Made by a program: the position numbers and the translations under genes. Shown here piece after piece: positions 32,471-42,997 of a stretch of DNA of 64,000 bases. Location: the NCBI RefSeq assembly GCF_030253575.1, contig NC_080566.1, positions 7,139,501 to 7,203,500 of the forward strand, in the 5' to 3' direction. Within the stretch, counting starts at the first letter, position 1; each line of letters begins with the position of its first letter. The stretch is from Rhododendron vialii. Its lineage: Eukaryota > Streptophyta > Magnoliopsida > Ericales > Ericaceae. Below the pieces are notes generated by a model that did not search any database, was not told where the DNA came from, and saw only the letters and a list, made by a program, of their open reading frames with translations.

Positions 32471-33300
32471 CTTTTTTTTTTTTTTAACCACGGAAAGAGA
32501 GAAGAATTTATTAACGAAGAAACTGGTCAAAGGACCGAACATCATCCAATGCAAGATTAGCTAGCCAACGGGGGACAGAAAACCACCCCCCCCCCCCCCC
32601 CCCCCCCCCCCCAAACCAAGTTTTATAGTCTAATCCCTAATAGGGAATGCTTAACCAACAAATGGACTATTCTATTACAAGAACGATTAACATGCACGAA
32701 AGTACAAGAGGAAAATAAAGGCAAAAGAACTAAGCAATCCAAGAGAATAGAACTACAATCCGCAAAAGATTTTTCTGCTTGAGTAAGTGCTTGAACAACT
32801 TGGAAAGAATCACCCTCCACAACAATCTTTGAAAGGCCTCTATTAGCTGCAAAGACCAAAACTTTTCGAAAGGCCATGGCCTCAACAGCTCTTGGGCATG
32901 GTGCAACATTTTGGCAGGAAGGGCCATTCTTAGAAAGGGCTGGAGATGGAACGCGGGGATGGTTCTTCCATTATGTTTGGCGCGATCCCTGGCTTCCGAG
33001 GTCTCTCTCTTTTAAAATGCTAAGTCCTCCCCCACCAGCCGCTTCCCCCCTTAGTCACATTCACCATGTCTCGGATCTTATCGATAGCACTTCCCATAGC
33101 TGAAATGTTTCATTGCTTAAGGAGCTTTTTTTGGAATATGATGATGTGGAGTCAATCCTCTTGATTCCAATCGGTTCACAAGGCTGCGGATATAGGGGTT
33201 TATGGTACTCTACAAAGCAATGGGTCCTTTTTGGTAAAGTTGGCTTATCGTTTGGCAAAAAAAAGCAACCTTCCACGACAGTCTCGAGAACGCGGTGAGT
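32471..33300. mobile_element. 5'-inverted (twin-primed-like) LINE fragment
   Basis: The minus-strand part 32922-32471 encodes the end of an RNase H-like (RVT_3) domain, with AMAFRKVLVFAANRGLSKIV, VEGDSFQVVQAL and NRSCNRIVHLLVKHSL, and finishes in an A-run (T-run on plus, 32471-32485). Directly beside it, 32925-33300 encodes on the plus strand the upstream region of the same type of element (WRDPWLPRSLSFK, LLKELFLEYDDVESILLIPI and a zf-RVT-proximal part), broken by stops. Opposite orientations abutting at one point with a single poly(A) are the signature of twin priming during LINE insertion. No target duplication found. Confidence 0.7.
32586..32612. repeat. Poly(C) tract of 27 bases
   Basis: An uninterrupted C-run lies within the 3' part of the LINE fragment. 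It is unusual for an AT-rich plant intergenic region and a likely place for assembly or length error. Confidence 0.85.
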
Positions 33301-33468
33301 CGAGTTCTGGTATTCCTTTTGACTCATTCATGTCATGTGAATTTACTTTTTCACCCTTTCATAAGTTCACTTTTTTATACATTAAGAAACAATAAAGTAA
33401 ATTTACATTAAATAAAGACAAAAAAAAAAGTGTATATAGTAAAATGAGGGGGGTAGAAATCAATCCCT

Positions 33469-33778
33469 TTAGAGCATCTCCAGCCTTGACCCATTTTAAG
33501 ACTCAAATTTAAAAATGGGGTCAAAAATTACAAAAATTTCTCTCCAATTTTTGACCCAAACCCTTCTTCATTTTGGGTTTTACCCATTTTTTTGCCCAAA
33601 TCTGAGACAATTTTTGCCTTAACTCATTTCTCCAACGGCTAGTTAGAGAGAGAGAGAAAGAGGGAGATGCGTAAAATTTGGGTCTGATGGTTGGAGATGT
33701 GTCTACCAAAATGAGTTTTTACCCAAAATTTAATTCAAATTTGAGGAAAAATATGGGTGAAGGCTGGAGATGCTCTTA
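33469..33778. mobile_element. PIF/Harbinger-type MITE with TTA target duplication
   Basis: The element 33472-33775 (304 bp) starts GAGCATCTCCAGCC and ends GGCTGGAGATGCTC. It is flanked by TTA at 33469-33471 and 33776-33778. Trinucleotide TTA/TAA duplication with short inverted ends is the Harbinger/Tourist hallmark. The interior is AT-rich and noncoding with a short GA repeat. Confidence 0.88.
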
Positions 33779-33791
33779 ATTTCGAGTCCTG

Positions 33792-34157
33792 CTACATACA
33801 CAGCAGATCTGTGCACAGATTTTGTTGTGGGGCCCACCACAAGTCCCACACAAATCATCCGAGCCGTTCATTAAATGTAAAACATTTTTTCAAGGGTCCC
33901 CGTAAAAAATAAGCTCAATCCGATACCAATAGGTGCTTCATCCAACCATTTAACTTTTCATTCAGATTTTCGGATAATGAAAAGTTATATGGTTGGATCG
34001 AGCACCTATAGGTATTGGATTGAGCTTATTTTATATGGGGACATTTGAAAAAATGTTTTACATTTAATGAACGGCTCGGATGATTTGTGTGGGACCCGTG
34101 GTGGGCCCCACAACAAAATCTGTGCACAATCTGTGCACAGATCTGCTGTGTGTGTAG
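33792..34157. mobile_element. Long palindromic MITE, family 1 (younger copy)
   Basis: The ends are CTACATACACAGCAGATCTG and CAGATCTGCTGTGTGTGTAG. Arms of more than 150 bases each are almost perfectly complementary, including GTGGGGCCCACC, GAGCCGTTCATTAAATG and TCCAACCATTTAACTTTTC segments. It shares the arms with 29184-29577. It sits 13 bp from the Harbinger MITE. The flanks do not show a clear duplication. Confidence 0.85.
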
Positions 34158-34386
34158 ACTTTCTGCTTAATTTCCTTCTCTATTCCTTCTTATTATAATC
34201 ACATTCTCTTCTTTTCCCAAGTTCCAAACAGAGCATAAGTGAACCCTAACTATATATATATATTGCTGCGGCCTCTAATCGCCCTAGAAGGGGGAAGCTG
34301 AATGGTAGAACTGCCAGAGAGAAGAGAGTTGTCGGCCCAGGAAGATTGAATCGGCGGAGCGGCGGCGGCGACAGGAGAACGCGTGT

Positions 34387-34500
34387 GGACACGAAAATAC
34401 TGATGAAAAGGGGAAAACGATCATGATGTTTATTACCCCTTTCCAATCGCTTAAATATAGTTTTCAATCTGAATCCTTCTCTCTGTTGCCGCTGCCGCCG

Positions 34501-34538
<38 letters not shown>

Positions 34539-35145
34539 GACAATCATCTACTCTCTCTCTCTCTCTGTTCCGTTCCGCAATCGCTCCCCCGGACCCCGTG
34601 ATGTTCACCTCTGAGGGTTCAATCTCTCTCCCTCACTTGAGATTCTTCAATGACCCTGCTGCGTAAATTTGAGCTTGAATCTGAACGACACACACAGTTT
34701 AGTACTGAACCATTCGTGCTCAACTTTGCCCCAGAGGCTGGTGTGTGGTTCTTGCTCAACCTTGCTCCAGGGCATTCGATGTCTTCCCCTCTCACACAGT
34801 TTCTTTTGTTTTTTTGTTTGCGTTAGCTCTATGTGGAATTATTTTTTCCCCCGATTTCAGAATCTGAAGTACTGAGATGGAATTCTGGAGTTTTATTACC
34901 GACTTTGATTTTCTTTCGGTTGGACTCCCCCCCCACCCCACACCACCCAAAAAAAAAAAAAAGAAAAAGAAAAAGAAAAAGAAAAAAGGAGAACTTTAAA
35001 AATCAAGAGTTATTAGATTTTTGTTAGTTCAAATTAACAGAAGTCATTGATACTTACTACTAGTAGTAAGTAGCAGCAAAAAACTTTGATTTTTGTTTGT
35101 AAAAGATTTTAAGGTTCTCGTAGTGGACCAGACAATCTCTTTGGG
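34387..35145 (+). repeat. Direct duplication, copy 1
   Basis: Matches 39604-40318 in the same orientation over most of its length. Shared landmarks are GTGGACACGAAAATACTGAT at the start, a CT then CA microsatellite, CAATCGCTCCCCCGGACCC, GACACACACAGTTTAGTACT and TTTTTGTTTGTAAA near the end. It looks like a leader/first-exon region (CT-rich, then mixed GC). The short ORFs in it are not conserved in frame between the copies. This copy also has C- and A-rich expansions near 34927-34990. Confidence 0.8.
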
Positions 35146-35211
35146 ATGGAGTTAGTATATAGTTTGAAATTGCCAGGAAGTGTATTTGAAAATCTAATTG
35201 CTACTAAATAG

Positions 35212-35340
35212 CGGTGAACATGGACCGGATTGGTTCGGTTTCATAGCAAACCAAGAACCAAATCAATACCTACAAATTGAGAATTTGGAGAGCCAAACCA
35301 TTCCATAAAATCCACTGAACCAAACCTTGTTTTAGTTAAG
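35212..35340. mobile_element. GGTTCGGTTT-type MITE relic
   Basis: Contains GGACCGGATTGGTTCGGTTT on the left and AACCAAACCTTG on the right. This word is typical of hAT-like MITEs dispersed in plant genomes. No target duplication was resolved. Confidence 0.4.
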
Positions 35341-36466
35341 TTTCTTTGCTATGTGTGACTGCTGCAATGTTATAGGCTGTTAGAAAAGTTTGTATAGCAA
35401 TTTCAGTTTTCTCTTGCCCCGATTGTGTGGTGAGTCATGAGACACACATCTGCATGTTTGAAGTTATTTGTTATGGTGACTCTACTAGAGGGATTCCCAG
35501 GCAAGTTGGTAGTCTAGATTTCTTCACTGTCAGAGCCTTAAAAAAATTACAACTGATGTTGAAGCAGGGTAGGGGACAATACAGGAAGGAGTCCCTGAAC
35601 AACCTGATGAACCATGCTAATTCCTGAATCTAATGAATAGCCTGTTGTTTGCACCTAATTTCACGAAGGGAAATCATAAATTATGAAGCTACGGCGCGGG
35701 GCATGGCTTTAGTGATTTTAATTGTTGTCAAGCCTGCAGGATTATGGAAAATATGTTGGGAGGTAAAAATAGGACTTGTGAATGACTCAATGCAAATGAA
35801 TTAGTGGCGAAGGAAGCTGGAGAACTTAATCTGATGTAGTGAGAAGCGGGAGAACTTAATCCGACGCATGTGAGAAGTTGGGCGAAGCCTTTTGTTAGCT
35901 TCCATCAGAGAAATGAGAAATCTTATGGGGATCATCAAATGCTGCTTTAACTTGTCCTAATAGTCAACCAATGTAAATGTACTAAAAAATCTGCAAGAAG
36001 TCTGCTCTCACAATATAAGGATGGTTTCTCTCAGGGGAATCTTTTAATATTGGAATTGGAGCTTCATTTGAGGTGCTATATGTATGAGTTGAAGTATTTT
36101 CGTTCTCTCTAGGCCAGCTTCTCTGTTGAATTTGATGTCGCCTCTATTGGAAGGTCTTGGGGAATCTATCTTTCTCCATGTGTTTTGGTCTTTTGACTGA
36201 GGGTGATGCAGAGATTGTCGGGTGTTAGGTGAGATGTTTGTTCTTGGGTTTGTAGAAGTGTTGGGTCTTCTTCATTGTTTCTTAGGTTGCTTTCTTTGTT
36301 GGTGACCAATTTCAACTGTAGATGATTGTTATGCGTAATTGTGCATGAGCTTGAAGTGGATAACATGCTAATTCTTTCCTAACTCACAATGATAGTACCC
36401 CGAGATCGTGTGGCTGATGTCCACATGTAAAAAGAACTTGGGACATTTATCTGTTTCTGTGCGCAG
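35341..36466. other. Stretch upstream of the RCC1 relic
   Basis: I looked here for the N-terminal RCC1 repeats (expected WGxGxxGQLG motifs) and found none. No other gene is supported. Confidence 0.5.
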
Positions 36467-39449
36467 GTTGATATTGCTGCTGGAGGATGGCATTCTACTG
36501 CCCTGACGAATGATGGAGAGGTATTTCCTTCCTTCTAATTCCGAAGAGATTTCGGTAATAGTAATTGCAATGTCGTTGTACTTGTACTTCACTCCTTCGT
36601 TAGGTATCTGAACACTTTTGTCAATAGTAGAACACTTGCCTAAAACCCAAAACCTTTTACCCTACCATATCTTCAATATGGGCACCCAGCAATACATCAT
36701 TATTTGTGTTCGAAATCGAGTAGTGGCCTAGGATCTACAATGTCTCCTTGGCAGCTAAAAGTAGTATATCCAATTATTACTCATTGATATTTTTCTTTGT
36801 TTTCACCTGTCGTTTTTTCTACTAGCGTTTAAGGTGTATTATTCCAAATAGTTGAGGAACCTTTATGACATGGAAGAGTTGTTTTGGATTTTTGTATGTG
36901 ATTCCCCTTCACTTCAAGAAGCAGACATGGTTTACTTGTCTGGTAAACTATAGGATTATGTCATATATGTTTCTTCAAGATATGAAAGTTTGAAATATGA
37001 AATAACCTTTTAAAACTTTGAAATCTATATGGAAAATTTTATTTCTGTTTGTTTGCTGAAGGTTCTGCGGTTAAACTCAACAAGCTAACCTTAAGGTTGT
37101 GGGTTCGAAATCTGATGACAGTTGTTTGGTGCATATAAGGTCAATTTATAGGTTGGTGCTTGATCTAACCCTCCGTGTCCCCTTAATGGGGACAAATTGG
37201 GTGAAATTCTTTCATTGGAATAAGCAAAGTAGAATGAACTCATCGACCCTCATAGATGAGGCTTTTGAAAAGAAATAGGAGTAATACTTTAATTCACTCC
37301 TTATTGGTCATGATTTGCATGTGAAGAATGGTTTGGTCAAAACAAATCAGATTGCAACTGCGGGCGGATTCATTGAAATTTGTTAGTTGCATCCCTAGAA
37401 CTCTGAGTGTGGTGTTCTCCGTCATCCAGGGATTTGAAAGGAAAAGATGAAATGGCAATTGTTCTTGTCTCGCTATTATATGATGTCTGCTTTTTGTAGG
37501 GGACACGGTTTTCATTTTTTGGTCTTCATTGCAGGTATATGGTTGGGGTAGAGGAGAACATGGGAGGCTTGGATTTGGAAATGATAAGAGCAGTATAATG
37601 GTGCCTCAGATGGTTCAACTTCTCGTAGAGGAAGATATTATTCAGGTACATATACGTTCTCTACTAGGATCAGTGAACGTGTTTGTCTTCTCCCGCATGT
37701 GATGGTACAAATGTATTGTTTAGGATGTTTTCTAATTGTGGAAAAGAATCATCGTGATTCTAGTCATGCCAATGGTGATTGAGTTGGGAATGGAGTCGTT
37801 GCTTAGATCTTAAAATTATTGCATGTGGTTTGCAGAAATTGGTTTCGCTGCGGTTTGATATGGATTTACTTTTATTTTCCCTGTTCTCTTTTTGCTTTTG
37901 AATATAGTTCTTGTGCCTGGTGAAGGAGTTGGGATGAACAATCAGCCCTTGTTCATGTTTTAGAACTGGCCCCCTACTCCTTGCTTCTAGGGGCACTGAT
38001 CGCTCTATAGTTCACGAACTGCAGTTTTTTGGAATATCATTTTGCACAGGGCTTTCATTTGAATTTACTTTTTTTTGGGTGAGATGCAATATCTATTAAG
38101 CTCGAACAAACAAAATCCAAGGCCTAAGCCATTACAAAGCCGGACCCAACTAGCTACAAAGACCTATAGGCCCTTGTTGGAGCAAATACCAAAAGAAAAG
38201 TCAAATATGGGATTCCAGATTGAGAGAATGATGTCGGAATACTAATAAGATCAGAAAGGTATTTGAAGAGTTAGAAGTACTAATGAACAGAGCAATTCAC
38301 TTTGATTCAAAAATTCTAGATTCATTTTATTCTCCAGGCGCACTGCCCTTTCCCTCAGGAGCGAGCAAGACTATCTTGGTGAATCCCTTCACTCTCCAAA
38401 AAACGAGATAGATTCCACTTGACCTCCATCTGCTTTTTTTTTTCCCGCTTGAAGCTATCTCACAATTTGGATTCAACTGATTTTCCCCGTATTTTTCATT
38501 AAACTAACTCACTTATGGCAGTTTCTCCGTGGGATTGGATGAAGTACATAGAGTTGGGCCAGAATAGCCAAAGAACTAAGATAAAAAACAAATCCGGAGT
38601 CCAGACGGCTTGTGCTGGTTGGAAGTAAGAAAAGGGATTCTAGAAAGCAAAGTGAAAGGAATGGCGGAACTACCGAGCAGAGTCAAAAATACAAAACAAA
38701 GACACAGACTAAACTGAAAAAATTCTAGGGGGAATCCATTCTTAACTAGAAGGAAGTCCTATTTAACTCATTCTTACTTTTTCAGTATTAGGAAAGGATA
38801 GATGAATGTTCTTTCGGCAATTTTTGGGCCAGAGCAGAAGAAGCCTACATCCCTATTGAAAGGTGTTCGTTCCGTACCATGCTACACCAAAAGAGAACGA
38901 AACCCACTACTTTGAACATTCAATCACCTGAGTTCTTAAATTTTTCACATTTTGATGCTTATTACTGCTATTTTTATTCGTGATATAGGTGTCCTGTGGG
39001 GGTACCCATTCAGTTGCATTGACACGTGATGGCCGCATGTTTTTGGTAAGCGCTGGGACTTCATGTTTTACATTTCATGATAGCTGCAAGTTGAAATAAA
39101 TAAGATGGACAGCTCACCACATGGTCACTGAAACAAAATTGTGACAATACAAGCATGGGTTCGGTACCAACAACTTTTTATCTGGACCTTGCTTTTTGTG
39201 TTTTTCTAGTAAATCTTGGTATCACCAAAGAAACTCTTTTGCTTTTTTCTTACGGTATTCCTAATTGACTGATAAGATTTGGTGTTGACGGTTTGGCCGA
39301 GGTGACCATGGGAGTAGTGGTCATCCCTCGGAGGTGCCCATAAACCTCCCACCACCAAAAAATCTCAGCGGGGGTGGTGAGCAGAGCTTGTTGCTTGTGG
39401 TGGCCGTCACACATTAGCAATAGTAGAATTGCATCCTGATGAATCTTAA
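36467..39449 (+). pseudogene. 5'-truncated RCC1/UVR8-like gene (At5g16040/At3g02510 type)
   Basis: Four exon remnants encode the C-terminal RCC1 blades. Exon 36467-36520 (18 codons) encodes VDIAAGGWHSTALTNDGE, 37535-37645 (37 codons) encodes VYGWGRGEHGRLGFGNDKSS and on to EEDIIQ, 38989-39045 encodes VSCGGTHSVALTRDGRMF, and about 39290-39449 encodes FGRGDHG, HPSEVPINLPPPKN and GGRHTLAIVELHPDES-stop. The first three have good GT-AG boundaries. The last has lost residues after FGRGDHG and needs a frame change before GGRHTLAIV, so it is broken. All N-terminal blades are absent. A LINE tail lies in the intron near 38070. RCC1-fold proteins are seven-bladed propellers; this relic could not fold as one. 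Confidence 0.88.
38070..38400 (-). mobile_element. 5'-truncated LINE, 3' end in RCC1 intron
   Basis: On the minus strand the sequence reads GAGCTTAATAGATATTGCAT, then CTCACCC and an A-run (T-run on plus at about 38070-38077), a common ending of plant LINEs. No coding domain remains. The 5' limit and target duplication were not found; the inserted DNA may reach about 38900. Confidence 0.45.
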
Positions 39450-39603
39450 AAGATCAAGATCAATATATTCAGAGCTTTGTATAACTGTGTCATGTTCATC
39501 GGAGAATTGAATGTCTATTGATTTTCTATTCACACATTCTACATTCTCCTGCAATTATGAAGCACAATAATTGCCGGAGAATTCTCTATTTATGCATGAA
39601 ATT

Positions 39604-39693
39604 GTGGACACGAAAATACTGATGGAAGGGGAAAATGATTGTGACGTTTATTACCCCTTTCTAATCGCATGAATATAGTTTTCAGTCTGAATC

Positions 39694-39754
<61 letters not shown>

Positions 39755-40318
39755 GACACACAATCATCTAATCTACTCTCTCTCTCCCCCTCTGTTTTCC
39801 ACAATCGCTCCCCCGGACCCTGTGATGTTCACCTTTGAGGGTTCAATCTTCCCCATCCCCCCTCTCTCTCGATCGAAATTCTTCAATGCTGTTGGGGTAA
39901 AGTTGAGCTTGAATCTGAACGACACACACAGTTTAGTACTAAACCGTCCGTGCTCAACCTTGCCCCAGAGGTTGGTATGTATTTGTGTGGGCCAGATTTT
40001 TGCTCAACCTTGCTCCTGGGCATTCACTCCTCAAACACAGTTTCTTCGTTTTTCTGTTAACGTTAGCTCTATGTGGAGTTATTCTGGAGTTTTATTTTTG
40101 ACTTTGATATACTTTCGGTTGGACTCTTCTTTACATACTCACAGTGCTTTGAATAATATATGATTACTCTCAAAATATATTTTTATCAAGAGATACTAGA
40201 TTTTTGTTAGGACAAATTAACAGTAGTCATTGATACAGTAGCAGCAAAAAAAATTTGATTTTTGTTTGTAAAGATTTTAGGTTCTTGTTGCGGACCGAAC
40301 ACTCGATCTCTTTGAAAG
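39604..40318 (+). repeat. Direct duplication, copy 2
   Basis: Second copy of 34387-35145 with the CT/CA microsatellite (about 39693-39755). A long ORF through it (39669-40163) is mostly low-complexity Ser-Leu from the CT tract and is not maintained in copy 1, so I do not call it a gene. It immediately precedes the GH3 fragment. Confidence 0.8.
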
Positions 40319-40465
40319 GATTAACCGTGTGTATGATGTTTTAATGATTTTAGAACCAAGTTATCATAGGATATGAGATACTATAACTTTTGTTCTAGCT
40401 TTCAAGATGCTCTTCAGTACTTGATCTTATGTTAATTTTCACCGGTTTCCACTTTGTCTATGTAG

Positions 40466-40930
40466 AAACAAGATCACGGCATGTGCTAAGCACTATTTGG
40501 GTGATGGAGGGACAACCGATGGAATCAACGAAAACAACACCGTTATAAGCAGGCAAGGATTGCGGAGCATCCACATGCCAGCTTATCTTAATGCGATTGT
40601 CAAGGGCGTATCAACCGTAATGATCTCCTACTCGAGCTGGAACGGACTAAAAATGCATGCCGATCATTAACTTATCACTGGTTACCTCAAGAACAAACTA
40701 CGTTTCAGGGTACATAAACGAATTATTGAGGAAGAAATAAATGTTTTTTTTTTGTGTGTGTGTTCTTCTATCAAAAAATATTGTGAACAGGTAACTAAAG
40801 TTAGGTATGAATCGACAAATTATTTCAGGGATTTGTCATCTCTCGGATTGGCAAGGACTTGATCGGATCACAAGTCCACCGCACGCTAACTATACATTCT
40901 GGACTGTGGCATACACATGGTTGGTCCTTA
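40466..40930 (+). pseudogene. Broken GH3 beta-glucosidase fragment
   Basis: Exon 40466-40709 encodes [35 protein letters not shown] and [13 protein letters not shown], the signature of plant GH3 beta-D-glucan exohydrolases. It has an in-frame TAA at 40668-40670 and then LITGYLKNKLRFR up to a donor. The next exon starts at 40829 (GFVIS) and needs a two-base frame correction at 40844-40845 to continue DWQGLDRITSPPHANY, which includes the nucleophile Asp region (ISDW). Upstream and downstream exons are absent. Two disabling lesions and the truncation make it a dead fragment; the family normally degrades cell-wall beta-glucans. Confidence 0.88.
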
Positions 40931-41249
40931 CCAAAGTAATCTTTCAGAAAGCCTTGTTAATTCCGATGAAGTGAAGAATCTCAAATGGTCCACTTTATCG
41001 AACTTGCGTCGTGAAATATAACTTGTGAATTAATCGCACTTGGATTTCTACTCTTAAAAAGAATAAGAAATAGATTTCTTTTGGTGCTTTAGAATGTAGA
41101 GAAGAAGAAATAGTCAGTTCTTACTTAAAATGGGATGAACCAGTGGTGAGCTAACTCCCATTTGGTTTGCATTGCTTTTGAAAGTAGTTTACCAAGCAAG
41201 CTGATTTGTGTAAACCAAATGGGCCCCAAGCTCACCGTTCTGATTCCTT

Positions 41250-41480
41250 AGGTAGCGCTGCAAATGTGCCGAGCTATTAGGCTTGGCTCGACTTATTCGG
41301 TACATGTGACGAGCTCAAGTTTTCGGCTCATTTAGTACATGAGCTGACGTTCAACATTACAAAGCTCAGTTTGGGTCAAAAAAGCCTGGCTTGTTCGTAT
41401 AGGCTTGTTAAGTAAGTAAACTGGGCTCAACTCGTTAAGGGTTTGGCTCGTTTAGATATGAACCCAGCTCGAGGTCAAGA
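41250..41480. mobile_element. GCTCG-rich dispersed repeat relic
   Basis: Repeated words such as GGCTCG, GAGCTC and GGCTTG...GTTCG on both sides resemble the widespread plant element with AGCTCGGCTCGTTTA-like ends. Heavily decayed and noncoding. Confidence 0.35.
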
Positions 41481-41994
41481 TTTAGCTTGTTTAGCAAACA
41501 TATTCCGCTATGTTATGTATTTCCAACATACCTCTCGAGGATTGGTTGGTGATAGTTCGCAGGTGACCACTCACTTTGCGAAAACAGATGTTACCTCGGT
41601 GATGTATGTACAGAATCTTTATTTAGATGATTTTCGGAACTACCAAATTGTGACATTTTAGTCTGTCTTTTTCCTTAATATCTATGCTTTTCCCCAGCGA
41701 TACACAGCTGTGTTCGTTTGGAGGTTCTTCTTGTTCTATTCCTTTTTGTCACCCAAACAGTTGTATAAGGTCTGTAGTTAAGTAAGAGTGAGGGAATGCG
41801 CTAGTTGAAAAGTCATTTGGGGCTTAATTTGCTTTTTTACTTTGTGTAACTATTACAGCCAGAATATCTCAAATGTATGCATCTTTTTCTTGCTTCCCTT
41901 ATCTAAGTATCACTTACAGTTCGGTTTTAATAGTTGGTTGCCATTTAAGCAATTTGCTGGTGAATGGTGCCTACGGAAATAGACATCCGGACAA

Positions 41995-42540
41995 AGTTAT
42001 CCTTCCTCTTCCCAGATTAGGAATCTAATAGTGAATGTTTTTTTTTTCGCTCTCTTCTTTTCTCTCTCTTTAGGAATACATTTTAAACTTGATGAGCCGT
42101 CTATTTCTCTTGAGGAATCGTTAGAAATCATTCCAAACTTAACGAGTGGGTTAGATGTAAATTTCAGAAAACTTGAAACAAGATAAAAGGATTTGAATCG
42201 AAAGAGGCATGAATTATGAGAGTTTACCTACACCTTTAGGGTAAGAAAAGCAAGGCAAAAATTGCAAAAGAAAAAATGATTTGAAGAGGACATATTTTTT
42301 CCTTCCTCTCCAAATTAGGAATCGATGAAGAAATGTTCTTCACTCTATTTTGGAAAAATTAATTATAAATTATTCCAAACTTGACAAGTGGTTTATTTTC
42401 TCTTTAGGAATCGTTAGAAATCATTTCAAATATGATCAGCTGTCTAAATGTAAATTTCAGAAAACTTGAAACAAAAGAAAATGATTTGAATCAAAAGATG
42501 CATGAATTATGAGAGTAATTTTGTTCACCTACAGTTTTAC
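41995..42540 (+). repeat. Diverged tandem duplication (period about 300 bp)
   Basis: Bases 41995-42240 and 42295-42540 share, in order, CCTTCCTCTxCC, GGAATCGTTAGAAATCATT, ATGTAAATTTCAGAAAACTT and GCATGAATTATGAGAGT. The copies differ by many substitutions and small indels. No gene in either. Confidence 0.75.
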
Positions 42541-42997
42541 CATTGCATTTAAATAAGAAAAATGTGAAAAGTTTGGCTCAGCTCGTTTGCGCTGCTATGA
42601 TCCTAAGCACTCATCCTCCACAAACATGTCACAAAAGGATGAAATCAAATGACAACAACAAAACTGCGATTAACTTTATAACAAAAGGTTGTGGTAAATC
42701 CACAACTAAAAAGAGTTTGTTTCCATGCTCATTCGATCACCACCGTACACATCCGGAGACATGGAAGGAATGAGCGGTTTTAAAGATGCACGCACGCAAG
42801 CAGCGTTCACGTTAGTGCAGCATCACAATCTGGAAACAGAGACATGCACCAAGTACCTTTTGGGATGCACATTCACTAAACAAGAGAAAACAAACAAAAA
42901 ACCTACTAAGAGCCTTTTTTCTTTTCTTTTGGATACCAAAATTCTGATTTGTGAAGTCTGACTGGTTCACTGAAGTTGCCTTCTCTCTCGGTCCGCC
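42541..42997. other. Probable ProDH 3' UTR region
   Basis: Downstream of the ProDH stop on the minus strand. No separate gene is supported; short plus-strand ORFs here look incidental. Confidence 0.45.

Noticed and set aside
39669-40163. A 164-codon ORF that looks like a gene
   Set aside because: It runs through a CT/CA microsatellite giving long Ser-Leu and His-Thr repeats, and the frame is not kept in the duplicate at 34387-35145.
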